NCBI GenBank assembly: GCA_041684965.1
Contig: JAWLGR010000012.1
Location: 62,001 to 126,000, forward strand
DNA from: Mariniphaga sp041684965
GTDB lineage: Bacteria > Bacteroidota > Bacteroidia > Bacteroidales > Prolixibacteraceae
DNA: 64,000 nt
Direction: 5' to 3'
Shown piece by piece: positions 28,008 to 36,964 of the stretch. Each line of letters begins with the position of its first letter. Position 1 is the first letter of the stretch. The notes under the pieces are model-generated. The model searched no databases. It worked only from the letters and a program-made list of their open reading frames with translations, and was not told the origin of the DNA. A program made the translations under genes and the position numbers.

Positions 28008-28388
28008 TTAGATTTTTAAATTTGGAGCTAAAGTCAGATTGTTCTTTTCTGCATTCTGCTCAAGCATGTGGTATAATTTGTTCCATTCGGGAAGGCCAAG
28101 CAGGTTTCGATCATCAATATAGATATCAGCATAAATTTTTCGACTGTAGGTATTATCAAATTCTTCCCCGTCAAAATTGTTATTTACAGCATGGAATTCC
28201 AATCCGCGGTCTTCACAGAATTTAACTGCTTCTTCAAGTTCTTTACCGTGACGGTAAGTCCACAAAATCAATTTATGGCCTTTTTTCTGAAAAAGCTTGA
28301 GTGTTTTTATAGCATATGGAATTTCTTTACCAATAGCAGGATATTTATGCTCAACAATTGTTCCGTCAAAATCAACAGCAATAATCAT
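28008..28388 (-). CDS. Small HAD-superfamily hydrolase (capsule operon end)
   Basis: The 126-residue protein opens with the HAD nucleophile motif DFDGT (residues 6-10), has a second-motif-like region LILWTYRHG (about 40-48) and ends the fold with IYIDDRN (about 88-94), which supplies the acidic metal ligands. It lacks a cap domain, as in minimal HAD phosphatases found in Bacteroidota polysaccharide loci. It starts 28 bp after the tyrosine kinase Wzc. A role as phosphatase acting on a sugar phosphate in capsule synthesis is possible, but the substrate is unknown. Confidence 0.75.
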   Translation of the reverse strand: MIIAVDFDGTIVEHKYPAIGKEIPYAIKTLKLFQKKGHKLILWTYRHGKELEEAVKFCEDRGLEFHAVNNNFDGEEFDNTYSRKIYADIYIDDRNLLGLPEWNKLYHMLEQNAEKNNLTLAPNLKI

Positions 28389-28415
28389 GATTTGTATTTT
28401 TTATTTAACTTTGAA

Positions 28416-30773
28416 TCAGGCAATGTTCATTTTGTATTTGTATTCACCGTATCCTTTTTTCCAGTATTTATTCCCGTAACCGTAGCTCCTGTCGGGCGTT
28501 GCATTTATTACAACAGCTGCACGTTTGATATTGTTAAACTCAACCAGCCGGTTTATCTGTTTTAATTCATCCTTATGGCTGTGATTCATGCGGAGGGTGA
28601 ATAATGTGGCATCTGATGAATGGCTTGTTAGTATGGCATCGGGTACCAGTAACAAGGGTGCATTATCAATAATAACAAAATCATAATCTTTCCTGTGTTT
28701 CTCTATCAGGACATACAACCGGGGAGTATCGAGCAAGTCGGAAGGGCTGGCAGGTATAGGCCCTGCCGGAAGCAGGAACAGATTTGGAATGGAAGTTTTG
28801 TGAATGGTCTCTTCGGGTTCAATTTCTCCTTTCAAATAATCACTTAAGCCGGGTGAGGCTTTAACCCCAAAGAATTTATGAAGATTTGGCTTGTGCATAT
28901 CTGCATCTATCAGTAATACTTTTTTATTGCTTTTAGTAAGAACTGCTGCTAAATTGGATGATATGAATGATTTTCCCTCTTCCGGCACCATAGAATTTAT
29001 TGAAATGACCTTACATCCGGCTTGATCCACAAGCGCATTGATATTTGACTTCAACCCCCTGAACGATTCGGCTATACCTGATCTGGGATAGTTTATTACA
29101 GGTAAATTTACTTTGTATTTATGCTTGATGATGCCCTCAAGGACAGGAATTTTACTCACTTTTTCCACCTCTTCCCTTGTTTCGATTTTGGTGTTAAAGA
29201 AGCTTGCAAGAGAAATAAACATAAAAGGGATTATAAGTCCAAGCATAGCTCCGGCTCCGACGATTTGTACCATATAGGGACCATTGTATATTGCTGCCTC
29301 CCTGACCGCTTCATCAATAACCTGTACTTCAGGAACTATAGAAGATTTAGCGATGGACGCTTCGGCCCTTTTCTCCTGCAGAAAGGTATAGAGATCGTTG
29401 TTAAGATTAAAATTTCTTTGTACTTCAATAAGTTCCTTTTCCGTTTCAGGTAATCTGCGAAGACGGTTTTCAATCGACTGATACCTTTGTCTTGAACTAG
29501 CCATTACTGATTCTGCTGACTTTAACTGACTTTTTACTGCTTCTTCCAATGCATTTCGTGTTACCCGAATTTCATTCTGAAGGTTAACATACGCAGGGTT
29601 TTTTTCCTGCACACTTGCTGCAAGTACCTCCCTGCGGCTGTACAACTCCATTAGCCTCTGAAGCATGCTGTTTATGTTGTTATCGTTTATTCCTACCATG
29701 GCAGGACTTGCCATTTCATTGATTTTATCTGAATCATTCAGGTCGCTCAATAAATTGCGGTAATAATCAATCTGGAGTTGAGTCATATATTGTTCATTTT
29801 CAATTTCCTCCAGCCTGTCAAATACCGATTGAGCTTCAGAACCCAGGTTCATAACCTGATTGCTTCTGCGATAATCGCTGACGTTCTGTTCGGCTTCAGT
29901 CAGGGATTCTTTTATACGGGCCAGTTGTTCGTCGATAAACTTAACAGAACTCTCGGAATTTTGATACCTGCTCTGCAATCCAAAATCAATAAATACATTA
30001 TTCAGTTCATTTATAAAATCTACTTCGCGCTGGACATTACTTGTTTCTATTGAAATTTCAATTAAATCGGCATTTAAGTCCTGCAACTTTATCTCTGTCC
30101 GCTTAAGGTATTGATTAGTTAATGTATTTATATTATTAAAATGAAGAAGGTATGTATCATCAGGATTTGCATTTTTTAAATCCAGTTGAAAATTAAAAAA
30201 ATCATTTTGAAAAGGTTCGCCAAATCGACCTACTTCTTCAAACTTGAATGATTGCGTATAACCGTTTTGATTGGTTTCTCCCTTGGCTGAAACTTTGTAT
30301 TCATTTTCATTCAGCATTTCAATTTTAAGAGGGACATTTTCAACATTCTTTGCATTGGGAGGAAGAATTAACCCGAATGGTTCATTGTTATATAGATCTA
30401 CGTTGTGAAATAATCCTTTCCTGTACCAGGATGTTTGCCAGCCGAGGTTATTTAGAGCATTTCTGAACAATGAGTAGGATCGGAAGATTCCTACTTTATT
30501 TTCAATGTTTGTGTTATTTACATTTCTGCCGGGTTGTTGATTGCCCAGATTTAACGAAGGGCTCACTGAACTGTTTTCATCTTTCACCAGAAGCTTACTC
30601 ACTACAATATACTTATTGGGAAGGTTTTTGTATATAAAAAATCCTATCCCGGCGCCTATAACCAGGAACAGGATAAACCAATGCCAATTTCTTAAGTATT
30701 TTACAAAAAAGCTTTTTGTCTCATTTTTTTCCTTCGAATCAATAAGGTCAATTATTTCATCAATTTTTTCCAT
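28416..30773 (-). CDS. wzc: Wzc-type polysaccharide co-polymerase / tyrosine autokinase
   Basis: The 785-residue protein has a first membrane helix (about 32-48), a Wzz-type periplasmic domain with a long coiled coil (about 265-475), a second membrane helix (about 505-528) and a cytoplasmic BY-kinase domain. The kinase shows Walker A (PEEGKS, with Glu where many have Gly), Walker A' (LLIDADMHKPN) and Walker B (FVIIDNAPL). The C-terminal 30 residues form a tyrosine cluster (SYGYGNKYWKKGYGEYKY) for autophosphorylation. It controls polymer length and works with Wza to export capsule. It is 11 bp after wza. Confidence 0.93.
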   Translation of the reverse strand: MEKIDEIIDLIDSKEKNETKSFFVKYLRNWHWFILFLVIGAGIGFFIYKNLPNKYIVVSKLLVKDENSSVSPSLNLGNQQPGRNVNNTNIENKVGIFRSYSLFRNALNNLGWQTSWYRKGLFHNVDLYNNEPFGLILPPNAKNVENVPLKIEMLNENEYKVSAKGETNQNGYTQSFKFEEVGRFGEPFQNDFFNFQLDLKNANPDDTYLLHFNNINTLTNQYLKRTEIKLQDLNADLIEISIETSNVQREVDFINELNNVFIDFGLQSRYQNSESSVKFIDEQLARIKESLTEAEQNVSDYRRSNQVMNLGSEAQSVFDRLEEIENEQYMTQLQIDYYRNLLSDLNDSDKINEMASPAMVGINDNNINSMLQRLMELYSRREVLAASVQEKNPAYVNLQNEIRVTRNALEEAVKSQLKSAESVMASSRQRYQSIENRLRRLPETEKELIEVQRNFNLNNDLYTFLQEKRAEASIAKSSIVPEVQVIDEAVREAAIYNGPYMVQIVGAGAMLGLIIPFMFISLASFFNTKIETREEVEKVSKIPVLEGIIKHKYKVNLPVINYPRSGIAESFRGLKSNINALVDQAGCKVISINSMVPEEGKSFISSNLAAVLTKSNKKVLLIDADMHKPNLHKFFGVKASPGLSDYLKGEIEPEETIHKTSIPNLFLLPAGPIPASPSDLLDTPRLYVLIEKHRKDYDFVIIDNAPLLLVPDAILTSHSSDATLFTLRMNHSHKDELKQINRLVEFNNIKRAAVVINATPDRSYGYGNKYWKKGYGEYKYKMNIA

Positions 30774-30784
30774 AGTCTTAACCT

Positions 30785-31585
30785 TTAAAAGAAGTTGTTA
30801 TTCAATGCTGTACCTACAACAATTAAAGTTGAAACAGCTGAAAGGATCAGAGAATATACCGTTGTATTATCCCGGGTCCTTTTCAGGTTTGTGGGCGGGA
30901 TGTACAAAAAGTCATTTGGCAACAAATAAAAAACTTCCGATGTATAAATATTTCTACTGGTTGCATCAACCTTATAGGTATGTGAAGTTCCATTTGTTTT
31001 TCTTACCACAAGTACATTCGTCAGATCAGCATAATCAGTAATTCCATCTGCCATGCTGATGGCTTCAAAGATGTTTATATTTTGTTCGTAATTATATAGC
31101 AGATCCGGGTTTCTCACCTCACCTGCGACAGTAATTTTATAATTTAAAAATTTAACCTGAACGGAAGGTTGCTTCAGGTATTCCTCTGCTCTGGCCCTCA
31201 ACCGGTCTTCAGCTTCTATGAAAGTCAGGCCGGCCATTTCAACTTTGCCGATTATTGGTACAGAAACCGTTCCATCATTGGCTACAACATAACCGTTTAA
31301 ATAGAGTCCTACAGGCGAACCATACATTTGCAGTGTTCCGGTTTGATTGTTGTTGCCGGTCCTGCTTGGATTGAAAATTTCATTGATTTCAGGATCAAGT
31401 GTTAGAATTTTCAAATACAGGATATCAGATGGTTTAATCCGGTATTCAGTAGGTTCTTTGGGAGCAAGTTCATGGATGCTCCTGTCTCCTGACAAATCGC
31501 GCATTATGGTTATCTCCTGTGTATTGCTGCACGAGAATTGCATTAATACTGATAATGCAAGTAACAAAATAGCAGTCGTTCTCAT
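30785..31585 (-). CDS. wza: Wza-type polysaccharide export lipoprotein
   Basis: The 266-residue protein has a lipoprotein signal (lipid-modified Cys at about 19 in MQFSC), a polysaccharide biosynthesis/export domain (YRIKPSDILYLKI to about residue 150), a SLBB-type domain (KITVAGEVRNPDLL) and a C-terminal hydrophobic helix (about 243-260). It forms the outer-membrane export channel for the polymer and partners with Wzc encoded just downstream. The length fits the compact Bacteroidota form of Wza. Confidence 0.92.
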   Translation of the reverse strand: MRTTAILLLALSVLMQFSCSNTQEITIMRDLSGDRSIHELAPKEPTEYRIKPSDILYLKILTLDPEINEIFNPSRTGNNNQTGTLQMYGSPVGLYLNGYVVANDGTVSVPIIGKVEMAGLTFIEAEDRLRARAEEYLKQPSVQVKFLNYKITVAGEVRNPDLLYNYEQNINIFEAISMADGITDYADLTNVLVVRKTNGTSHTYKVDATSRNIYTSEVFYLLPNDFLYIPPTNLKRTRDNTTVYSLILSAVSTLIVVGTALNNNFF

Positions 31586-31642
31586 TTTAAATTTTTTATT
31601 TATACTATTTAATGATTTAGTTTACAAAATGTTCACTTGTAT

Positions 31643-33046
31643 TTATTGACCGTTTCTGTCGAAAATAACTTTCACTGTTTTTAACATGATAATAAAGTCC
31701 AGCCTTAGAGACCAGTTATCGATGTATTCCATGTCCATTTCCATCCATCTTTCAAATGGCACATTATTCCTTCCGGAAACCTGCCATATGCAAGTAATCC
31801 CGGGAGTGATGCTGAGCCTTCTTTTTAAATGACGCTGGTATTGTTTTACTTCGGAAGGAATTGGAGGCCTCGGCCCAACTATTGACATATCTCCGGCCAG
31901 TACATTTATAAACTGTGGAAGCTCATCGAGCGATGTTTTACGCAGAAACCGTCCGACACGGGTAATCCGGGGATCGTTTTTAATTTTGAAAACAGGCCCA
32001 TCCTGCTCATTTAAACTCATCAGCTTTTCTTTTACTTCCTCGGCATCGATAATCATAGTACGGAATTTTATGCATTTAAATAATCTTCCGTGCTTCCCTA
32101 CTCTTGTCTGTTTGAAAAATACAGGTCCTCCATCCTCCAGTTTAATTGCCAGGGCAATAAGCATCATAAAAGGAGAAATAAAAACAAGGGTGAAAAGGGA
32201 TAAGAAAAAATCGAGCGTACCTTTAACTTTTAATGCAAGGTAATTCTCAGGAGTATTCCTGAATGATATGAAGAACTGATGGTTCAGGAAATATAATTTA
32301 GGACTCAATCCGCTAAAGCTAAGAACCTTGTTGTGTATATGGAAACTAACACCCACTTCCCTGCATTCCTGCACGAACTTTTGAATGTAAGCGGAGTTAA
32401 ATGCTTGTTTACAATAAAAAACTTCATCAACTACGCGCTCGTCAATAATTTTTGTAAAATTTTCTTCTTCAGAATAGATTGGGAATTTACTTCCGAATTC
32501 ACTTTTAATGGTTTCCGAATTTGAAATTATACCTCGAATCCGGTAGCCCCATTCTTCAGTTTCTGTTATCTGGCGGATAAACTCAGCCGATGAATCATCA
32601 GCAATAACAAGAAGCATTCTTGTATTATAACCTTTTCGTCGCAAATATTTTAGAACTGTCCTTCCGGCCAGTTTTTGAGTCGTGAGGACTAAAAAATTAA
32701 CCAACGCAAAAGTAATCAGCATGTTCATTGTCAGCCATTCATAGCCAAGTATTTGGGCAAAGAATGATAACATTACGGTGCCTGATGAAATAACGAGGAT
32801 GTACTTTTTAATAATTTGCCTGTATCTTTGGATTCTTGCCATTGCCCCCAGTTCAAATAACTCAAGCAATCCGAACCAAAGCGGTATTATTATCAAGGCT
32901 ATAATATAGTGCTCTTTATTTTCTGTTATAATGCTGGTGGTATGACTTCCAGAAACCCAAACGACAAAGAAAAAAGACAGAATAGTAAACCCAACCTGTA
33001 TCAGGACACTTATTCTTTCCAATGCCGGTTCACGTTCTTTTATCAT
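31643..33046 (-). CDS. Polyprenyl-phosphate sugar-1-phosphate transferase (initiating transferase)
   Basis: The 467-residue protein has four or five N-terminal membrane helices, a CoA-binding-like domain (about 140-260), a further helix (about 275-300) and the conserved bacterial sugar transferase domain (KQTRVGKHGRLFKCIKFRTM to GPRPPIPSEV). The layout is that of WbaP/WcaJ-type enzymes that transfer a sugar-1-phosphate from a nucleotide sugar to undecaprenyl phosphate, the first step of repeat-unit assembly. The sugar cannot be named from sequence. A hairpin with a T-run lies just upstream of this gene. Confidence 0.92.
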   Translation of the reverse strand: MIKEREPALERISVLIQVGFTILSFFFVVWVSGSHTTSIITENKEHYIIALIIIPLWFGLLELFELGAMARIQRYRQIIKKYILVISSGTVMLSFFAQILGYEWLTMNMLITFALVNFLVLTTQKLAGRTVLKYLRRKGYNTRMLLVIADDSSAEFIRQITETEEWGYRIRGIISNSETIKSEFGSKFPIYSEEENFTKIIDERVVDEVFYCKQAFNSAYIQKFVQECREVGVSFHIHNKVLSFSGLSPKLYFLNHQFFISFRNTPENYLALKVKGTLDFFLSLFTLVFISPFMMLIALAIKLEDGGPVFFKQTRVGKHGRLFKCIKFRTMIIDAEEVKEKLMSLNEQDGPVFKIKNDPRITRVGRFLRKTSLDELPQFINVLAGDMSIVGPRPPIPSEVKQYQRHLKRRLSITPGITCIWQVSGRNNVPFERWMEMDMEYIDNWSLRLDFIIMLKTVKVIFDRNGQ

Positions 33047-33096
33047 CTTGTAATAATTAAGGGTTTTTAATATTTATTTTAAATCAGCAAAAAAAA

Positions 33097-33143
33097 CTGC
33101 TGTATATACAGAACATATAATCCAAACAGATGTTCTGTGGCAG
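33097..33143 (-). promoter_or_regulatory. Hairpin with T-run inside the capsule operon, possible attenuator
   Basis: A 9-bp perfect stem (ACAGAACAT 33108-33116 with ATGTTCTGT 33130-33138) is extended by CTGC/GCAG. It overlaps a 12-bp palindrome, CTGTATATACAG (33100-33111). Reading in the direction of the operon, eight T follow within a few bases of the palindrome. It sits between the AKR-like gene and the initiating transferase gene. Confidence 0.5.
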
Positions 33144-33180
33144 TAGAATTTTCTCTAATTTTTCGCAGAGGAGGAGCAAA

Positions 33181-34035
33181 TCAAATGCTGGATGCAATCA
33201 GGTCCCTGGTTTCCTGAATATGGGCTTTTGAAGAGGCGCCAAATAGTACTGATTCAATTTTTGGGAACCTGCTCAGGTATTCGACGGCTTCTTTTGGATT
33301 TAAGGCACCGGCTGCTAAAACCTGCATAGCAATCGGCCTGAATTCCTTTTCCTGTAGATAGGTTTCATATATTTGCCTGCCTCCCGACATCCTGAACCCT
33401 ATTTTATTTATAGACGAACAAATTATGGGATTGTGAATACCAACTGAATTCAGGGCATCCAGTAAAGCAGGCATATTCATGGTAATATAACCGGGTTCAC
33501 TTTTATATTTTTTACGGATGTATGCATCGTATTCAGCAAGTACTCCGTACATTTTCAATCCAAGTATTAAATCAACCACTACATTTTGGATAAAAATTAC
33601 CGGAGTTGAAATGCCTATAAACATTTTCATTTCAGCGTCGATAAACAGTTTCATTAATTTAATGAAGTCTTTATTTAAATAGGCCATACCACCTTTAGCA
33701 AATGAGCCGAAAATATTTCCCGGGACATATTGTTTTATTGTTCCGATTATACCAAGTTCGGTAACTGCATTTGCATATTTATGGGCATATGGCATGCAAG
33801 GGTAGATTTTATAATCTTTATATTGCTCTTTATTATTCCGGATGTGGTCGCAAATATTAGCTATTCGGTCGTGGGTGGTACACATAAATGTATTGATACC
33901 TGCTGAACGCGCCTGATCGAGAACTCGTATGATAGCTGCATCATCTTTAAAACGCATTGTCTGAGCTCTTGCTTTTTCATCAGACAAATGATTTACTCCA
34001 AAGAATTGGTTATCGCCAAAAAGTACTTTTTCCAT
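33181..34035 (-). CDS. Aldo-keto-reductase-like protein of unknown function
   Basis: I do not recognise the family with certainty. The 284-residue protein looks like a TIM barrel. The C-terminal segment VLFGASSKAHIQETRDLI resembles the coenzyme-binding end of aldo-keto reductases, and the opening LFGDNQFFGVNHLSDEKA resembles the first strand of that fold with an insertion. No clear catalytic Asp-Tyr-Lys-His tetrad could be assigned. It starts 1 bp after the end of a Gfo/Idh/MocA gene, so the two are tightly coupled and probably act in turn on one sugar intermediate. Another enzyme of barrel fold cannot be excluded. Confidence 0.55.
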   Translation of the reverse strand: MEKVLFGDNQFFGVNHLSDEKARAQTMRFKDDAAIIRVLDQARSAGINTFMCTTHDRIANICDHIRNNKEQYKDYKIYPCMPYAHKYANAVTELGIIGTIKQYVPGNIFGSFAKGGMAYLNKDFIKLMKLFIDAEMKMFIGISTPVIFIQNVVVDLILGLKMYGVLAEYDAYIRKKYKSEPGYITMNMPALLDALNSVGIHNPIICSSINKIGFRMSGGRQIYETYLQEKEFRPIAMQVLAAGALNPKEAVEYLSRFPKIESVLFGASSKAHIQETRDLIASSI

Positions 34036-34036
34036 T

Positions 34037-35053
34037 TTAATTAATCTTTGCTTGTTCTACAATCATTTCAATTACATGATCCGTAATCGAAGCCTGTTCG
34101 AAAGTATTGTATTGAGATTGTTGTTGTTGTTTTATACAATTTATGAAATTGTCGATTTGTGCACTGTATTCCTCACCACGTAAATAGAAATCCACAGGAA
34201 TCGCAAGATCCGTTATGTATTTAATTGTCCAGCCTTTGTCAAGGTTTTCGGAAGGTACTGGTTTTTTTAAATAAATCTTTACTTCAGTGGCATCGCAGAT
34301 TATTTTACCATTCTTTCCCTGCACAGTAACTGAAGTAGACATCTTACGGAAGGTCTCATCGCTCCAGTTTACCAGAATTGTCCCCGATAATCCGTTTTCA
34401 AGTTCGAGCAATGAATATACCGCATCGTAAACACCTTTCGAATAAATGTTTTTTAAAAGTGAACCATGTATTTTACCAGGCCGGCCTACAATTTCCTGGA
34501 TAAGATTGAGCACATGCGATGCGTAATCGTATAAACAACCACCTCCTTCTTCCGGTTTTGATCTCCATGTACTTCCCTGTTCTTTTGTAACCACAGGTCC
34601 GTAAGCTTCACCACTAAAATGGACCAGCTCTCCCAAAATATTCTGAGACAGAAGTCGCTTTAATTCCCGGAAAGTTCCTATAAAATGGTTGTGGTAGCCC
34701 ACCTGGTTTACCAGTTGCTTTTCCAGAGCAAGCCCTGACAGCACTTTTCCCTCCCCTGCCGTAAGGGTAAATGGCTTTTCACAGAATACATGCAATCCTT
34801 TATCGAGTGCATATTTTACCATAGGAAAATGAAACCTTGTAGGCGTGGCAATGACTACAAACTCCGGACTCTCCGCTTCGATCATTTTTTGATAATCGGT
34901 GTATGTATTTACATTGCTGAATTTATTAAATGCCTCCAAAACCAGGGAGGTAGTATCGCTAACTGCTACCATTTCAATATCAGGGTGTGCACCTAAAATA
35001 GCAGCATGCGAGAGGCCCATTTTTCCAAGGCCAATTACAGATCCTTTAATCAT
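34037..35053 (-). CDS. Cytoplasmic Gfo/Idh/MocA-family sugar oxidoreductase
   Basis: The 338-residue protein has the Rossmann motif GLGKMGLSH (about residues 8-16) and the catalytic Lys in EKPF (about 92-95); it has no signal peptide, unlike the two relatives at 12398 and 14879. This subfamily includes capsule enzymes that oxidise or reduce nucleotide-linked sugars at C3 or C2. Its start overlaps the wecG-like gene by 8 bp, and it is followed after 1 bp by the AKR-like gene. The role is probably in making or modifying one sugar of the capsule; the substrate is unknown. Confidence 0.85.
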   Translation of the reverse strand: MIKGSVIGLGKMGLSHAAILGAHPDIEMVAVSDTTSLVLEAFNKFSNVNTYTDYQKMIEAESPEFVVIATPTRFHFPMVKYALDKGLHVFCEKPFTLTAGEGKVLSGLALEKQLVNQVGYHNHFIGTFRELKRLLSQNILGELVHFSGEAYGPVVTKEQGSTWRSKPEEGGGCLYDYASHVLNLIQEIVGRPGKIHGSLLKNIYSKGVYDAVYSLLELENGLSGTILVNWSDETFRKMSTSVTVQGKNGKIICDATEVKIYLKKPVPSENLDKGWTIKYITDLAIPVDFYLRGEEYSAQIDNFINCIKQQQQSQYNTFEQASITDHVIEMIVEQAKIN

Positions 35054-35819
35054 TTTTTTTTATTTTGAAAAAAATTAATAGTACATGCCAAAAAAAGAGC
35101 ATCTGATTACCGATGTTTCTTTTGAAAACTTCAGGACGGTAAAAGATACGCACAAGCCATCCAATCCTCAGTTTAAACCAGATGGGAGCAATTGCTTTTT
35201 GTGTTCCTGCAAACCAATCGAATACATTGCCAATTGAAATTATCAGGCTGGCATTTACCCTTTCTCTGTGCCTGATGGCCCATTTTTCCTGTTTGGGGCA
35301 AGTCATTCCAACGAATAATATGTCAGGTTTAAACCGGTTTATGAAATTAAGCATTTCATTGTTATCCTGCTCTGAAAACTCCTGTTTAAAAGGAGGAGAA
35401 TAGGTTGCTACTTGTATATTGGGGTAAAGAAAAGCAGCTTTTTGTTTTATCAGCTTTAATGTCTGAGGTGATGAACCTAAAAAGAAAACTTTTTTTCCAG
35501 ACTCATTTGCACGGTCCATAAAGTGGTAAAAAACATCAGGACCCTGGTTTCTTTTAATGTTTTTCCCCTGGAGAATTAAAGAAGCAAATGCAAAATAGAC
35601 TCCATCCAAAACCAGGTAATCGCTGCTTAAAAGGGCTTCTTTGAATTCTGAATCTTTTGTTGAAATTCCGTAGGAGTTGGGACTTATAGTATTTATTACC
35701 TTACAGCCCGGAGATTCCAGTGGAATTTTTGCCAAATCATCAGAAAATACTTTAAATCCTATAGTTTCAACAAACCGGTGTTGTATTGATGTATCATGTG
35801 TTAGGGTATGGTTATACAT
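35046..35819 (-). CDS. WecG/TagA/CpsF-family glycosyltransferase
   Basis: The 257-residue protein belongs to the family that transfers N-acetylmannosamine(uronic acid) to lipid-linked sugars in enterobacterial common antigen and teichoic acid synthesis. The conserved features are RNQGPDVFYHFM, the FLGSSPQTLKL turn, the VGMTCPKQEKWA motif (near residue 165) and the basic, partly hydrophobic C-terminus that docks on the membrane. It usually makes the second sugar addition, directly after the initiating transferase. It sits among other capsule transferase genes with a 12-bp spacing to the gene before it. Confidence 0.9.
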   Translation of the reverse strand: MYNHTLTHDTSIQHRFVETIGFKVFSDDLAKIPLESPGCKVINTISPNSYGISTKDSEFKEALLSSDYLVLDGVYFAFASLILQGKNIKRNQGPDVFYHFMDRANESGKKVFFLGSSPQTLKLIKQKAAFLYPNIQVATYSPPFKQEFSEQDNNEMLNFINRFKPDILFVGMTCPKQEKWAIRHRERVNASLIISIGNVFDWFAGTQKAIAPIWFKLRIGWLVRIFYRPEVFKRNIGNQMLFFWHVLLIFFKIKKND

Positions 35820-35831
35820 AATAATTAAAAA

Positions 35832-36929
35832 TTATAAATTAAAATCATATGCTTTTAAAATGATTTTTTCAGCTAATTGTTCGGTGTAAGTATTTTTTAT
35901 TCTTAAAGCAACTTTGTCAGAATAGATTTTCCATTCTTTATTTTTCCATATTTTTTGAATGGTTGAGGCATATTTAAATGGATCGTAATCTTCAATTACC
36001 AGTTCAGGGTCATTTACAATTTCAGCATTAAATCCTGCATTGCTGCAAACAGGAACTATCCCAAGTGCCATTGCTTCGGTGAGTGCATTTGAATGGCCTT
36101 CACGCACTTCATTTGAAGGAAATAAAAAGAAATGTTTATCTGCCAGTTTTTGTTTTAGCACTTTATGACCGGCAGGTGGAGATAAAAGCACATAGTCGTT
36201 CAAATTCAGTTTGCTGATTGTTTCCTTTAAGTAAAGAACATATGTTTCTTCTCCCGAACCAATGATTTCCAGCTTAAATTGAACATCTTGCTTTAAAAGT
36301 TCTCTGCAAATTGAAAGGAGCATTTCAGGATTTTTCGATTCAACTATTCTTCCAAAATAAACGAGTTGCAGGGTAGTTGCGTTTTTACGGCTGCCATTGA
36401 AATTTACCATCAGAAAATCATTCAGAACAAAATTCGGATAATAAGTGATAATTACCGGAGTTAAACTTTTTAGAAAAGGGATATAAGATTCTCCCTGGCA
36501 TAAAATAGTTGATGGACTGTTGACAGTTGCTTTAAAAAAGAATCTGTAAACAGAGCTGCCTTCAGTATAAGCTTTTTTTACACCTCCTCCACGCAATTCG
36601 TATATGCATTTTTTATTTAGCAATTTAGCTATTTTAACAAGTAAATATTCATGATAGATCAAATGGAGGTAGAATCCGGAAATATGTACTGCTTTAATAT
36701 CAGAATTTCGAAGCATTTTATAAAAAGAAAAAAGCTTCAAAAACATTTTTGCAACGTAAATTATATAACCTAAGAAGTTTTTAACCGGATACGGTTTATG
36801 AAGAGTAATTACATTGATACCATTTTTTTCCAGCAGGTGTATTGTTCGGTAATTCCCTGTTTCACCCCCGCCAACGGTGTACTTATTATCTCTTCCCAAT
36901 GCACCGTAAAATAAAATGGCTTTTTTCAT
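35832..36929 (-). CDS. GT4-type glycosyltransferase
   Basis: The 365-residue protein has the GT-B fold. The C-terminal half holds the sugar-nucleotide site (LVYFGRIVESKNPEMLL, then EVREGHSNALTEAMALGIVPV with the typical E-x7-E pair). The N-terminal acceptor half opens with GGGETGNYR. It is part of the run of capsule glycosyltransferases and would add one sugar to the lipid-linked repeat unit in the cytoplasm. Donor and linkage cannot be predicted. Confidence 0.88.
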   Translation of the reverse strand: MKKAILFYGALGRDNKYTVGGGETGNYRTIHLLEKNGINVITLHKPYPVKNFLGYIIYVAKMFLKLFSFYKMLRNSDIKAVHISGFYLHLIYHEYLLVKIAKLLNKKCIYELRGGGVKKAYTEGSSVYRFFFKATVNSPSTILCQGESYIPFLKSLTPVIITYYPNFVLNDFLMVNFNGSRKNATTLQLVYFGRIVESKNPEMLLSICRELLKQDVQFKLEIIGSGEETYVLYLKETISKLNLNDYVLLSPPAGHKVLKQKLADKHFFLFPSNEVREGHSNALTEAMALGIVPVCSNAGFNAEIVNDPELVIEDYDPFKYASTIQKIWKNKEWKIYSDKVALRIKNTYTEQLAEKIILKAYDFNL

Positions 36930-36964
36930 ATTTTGTAACCAAAAAAAAGCAAATGCTTCAATTA

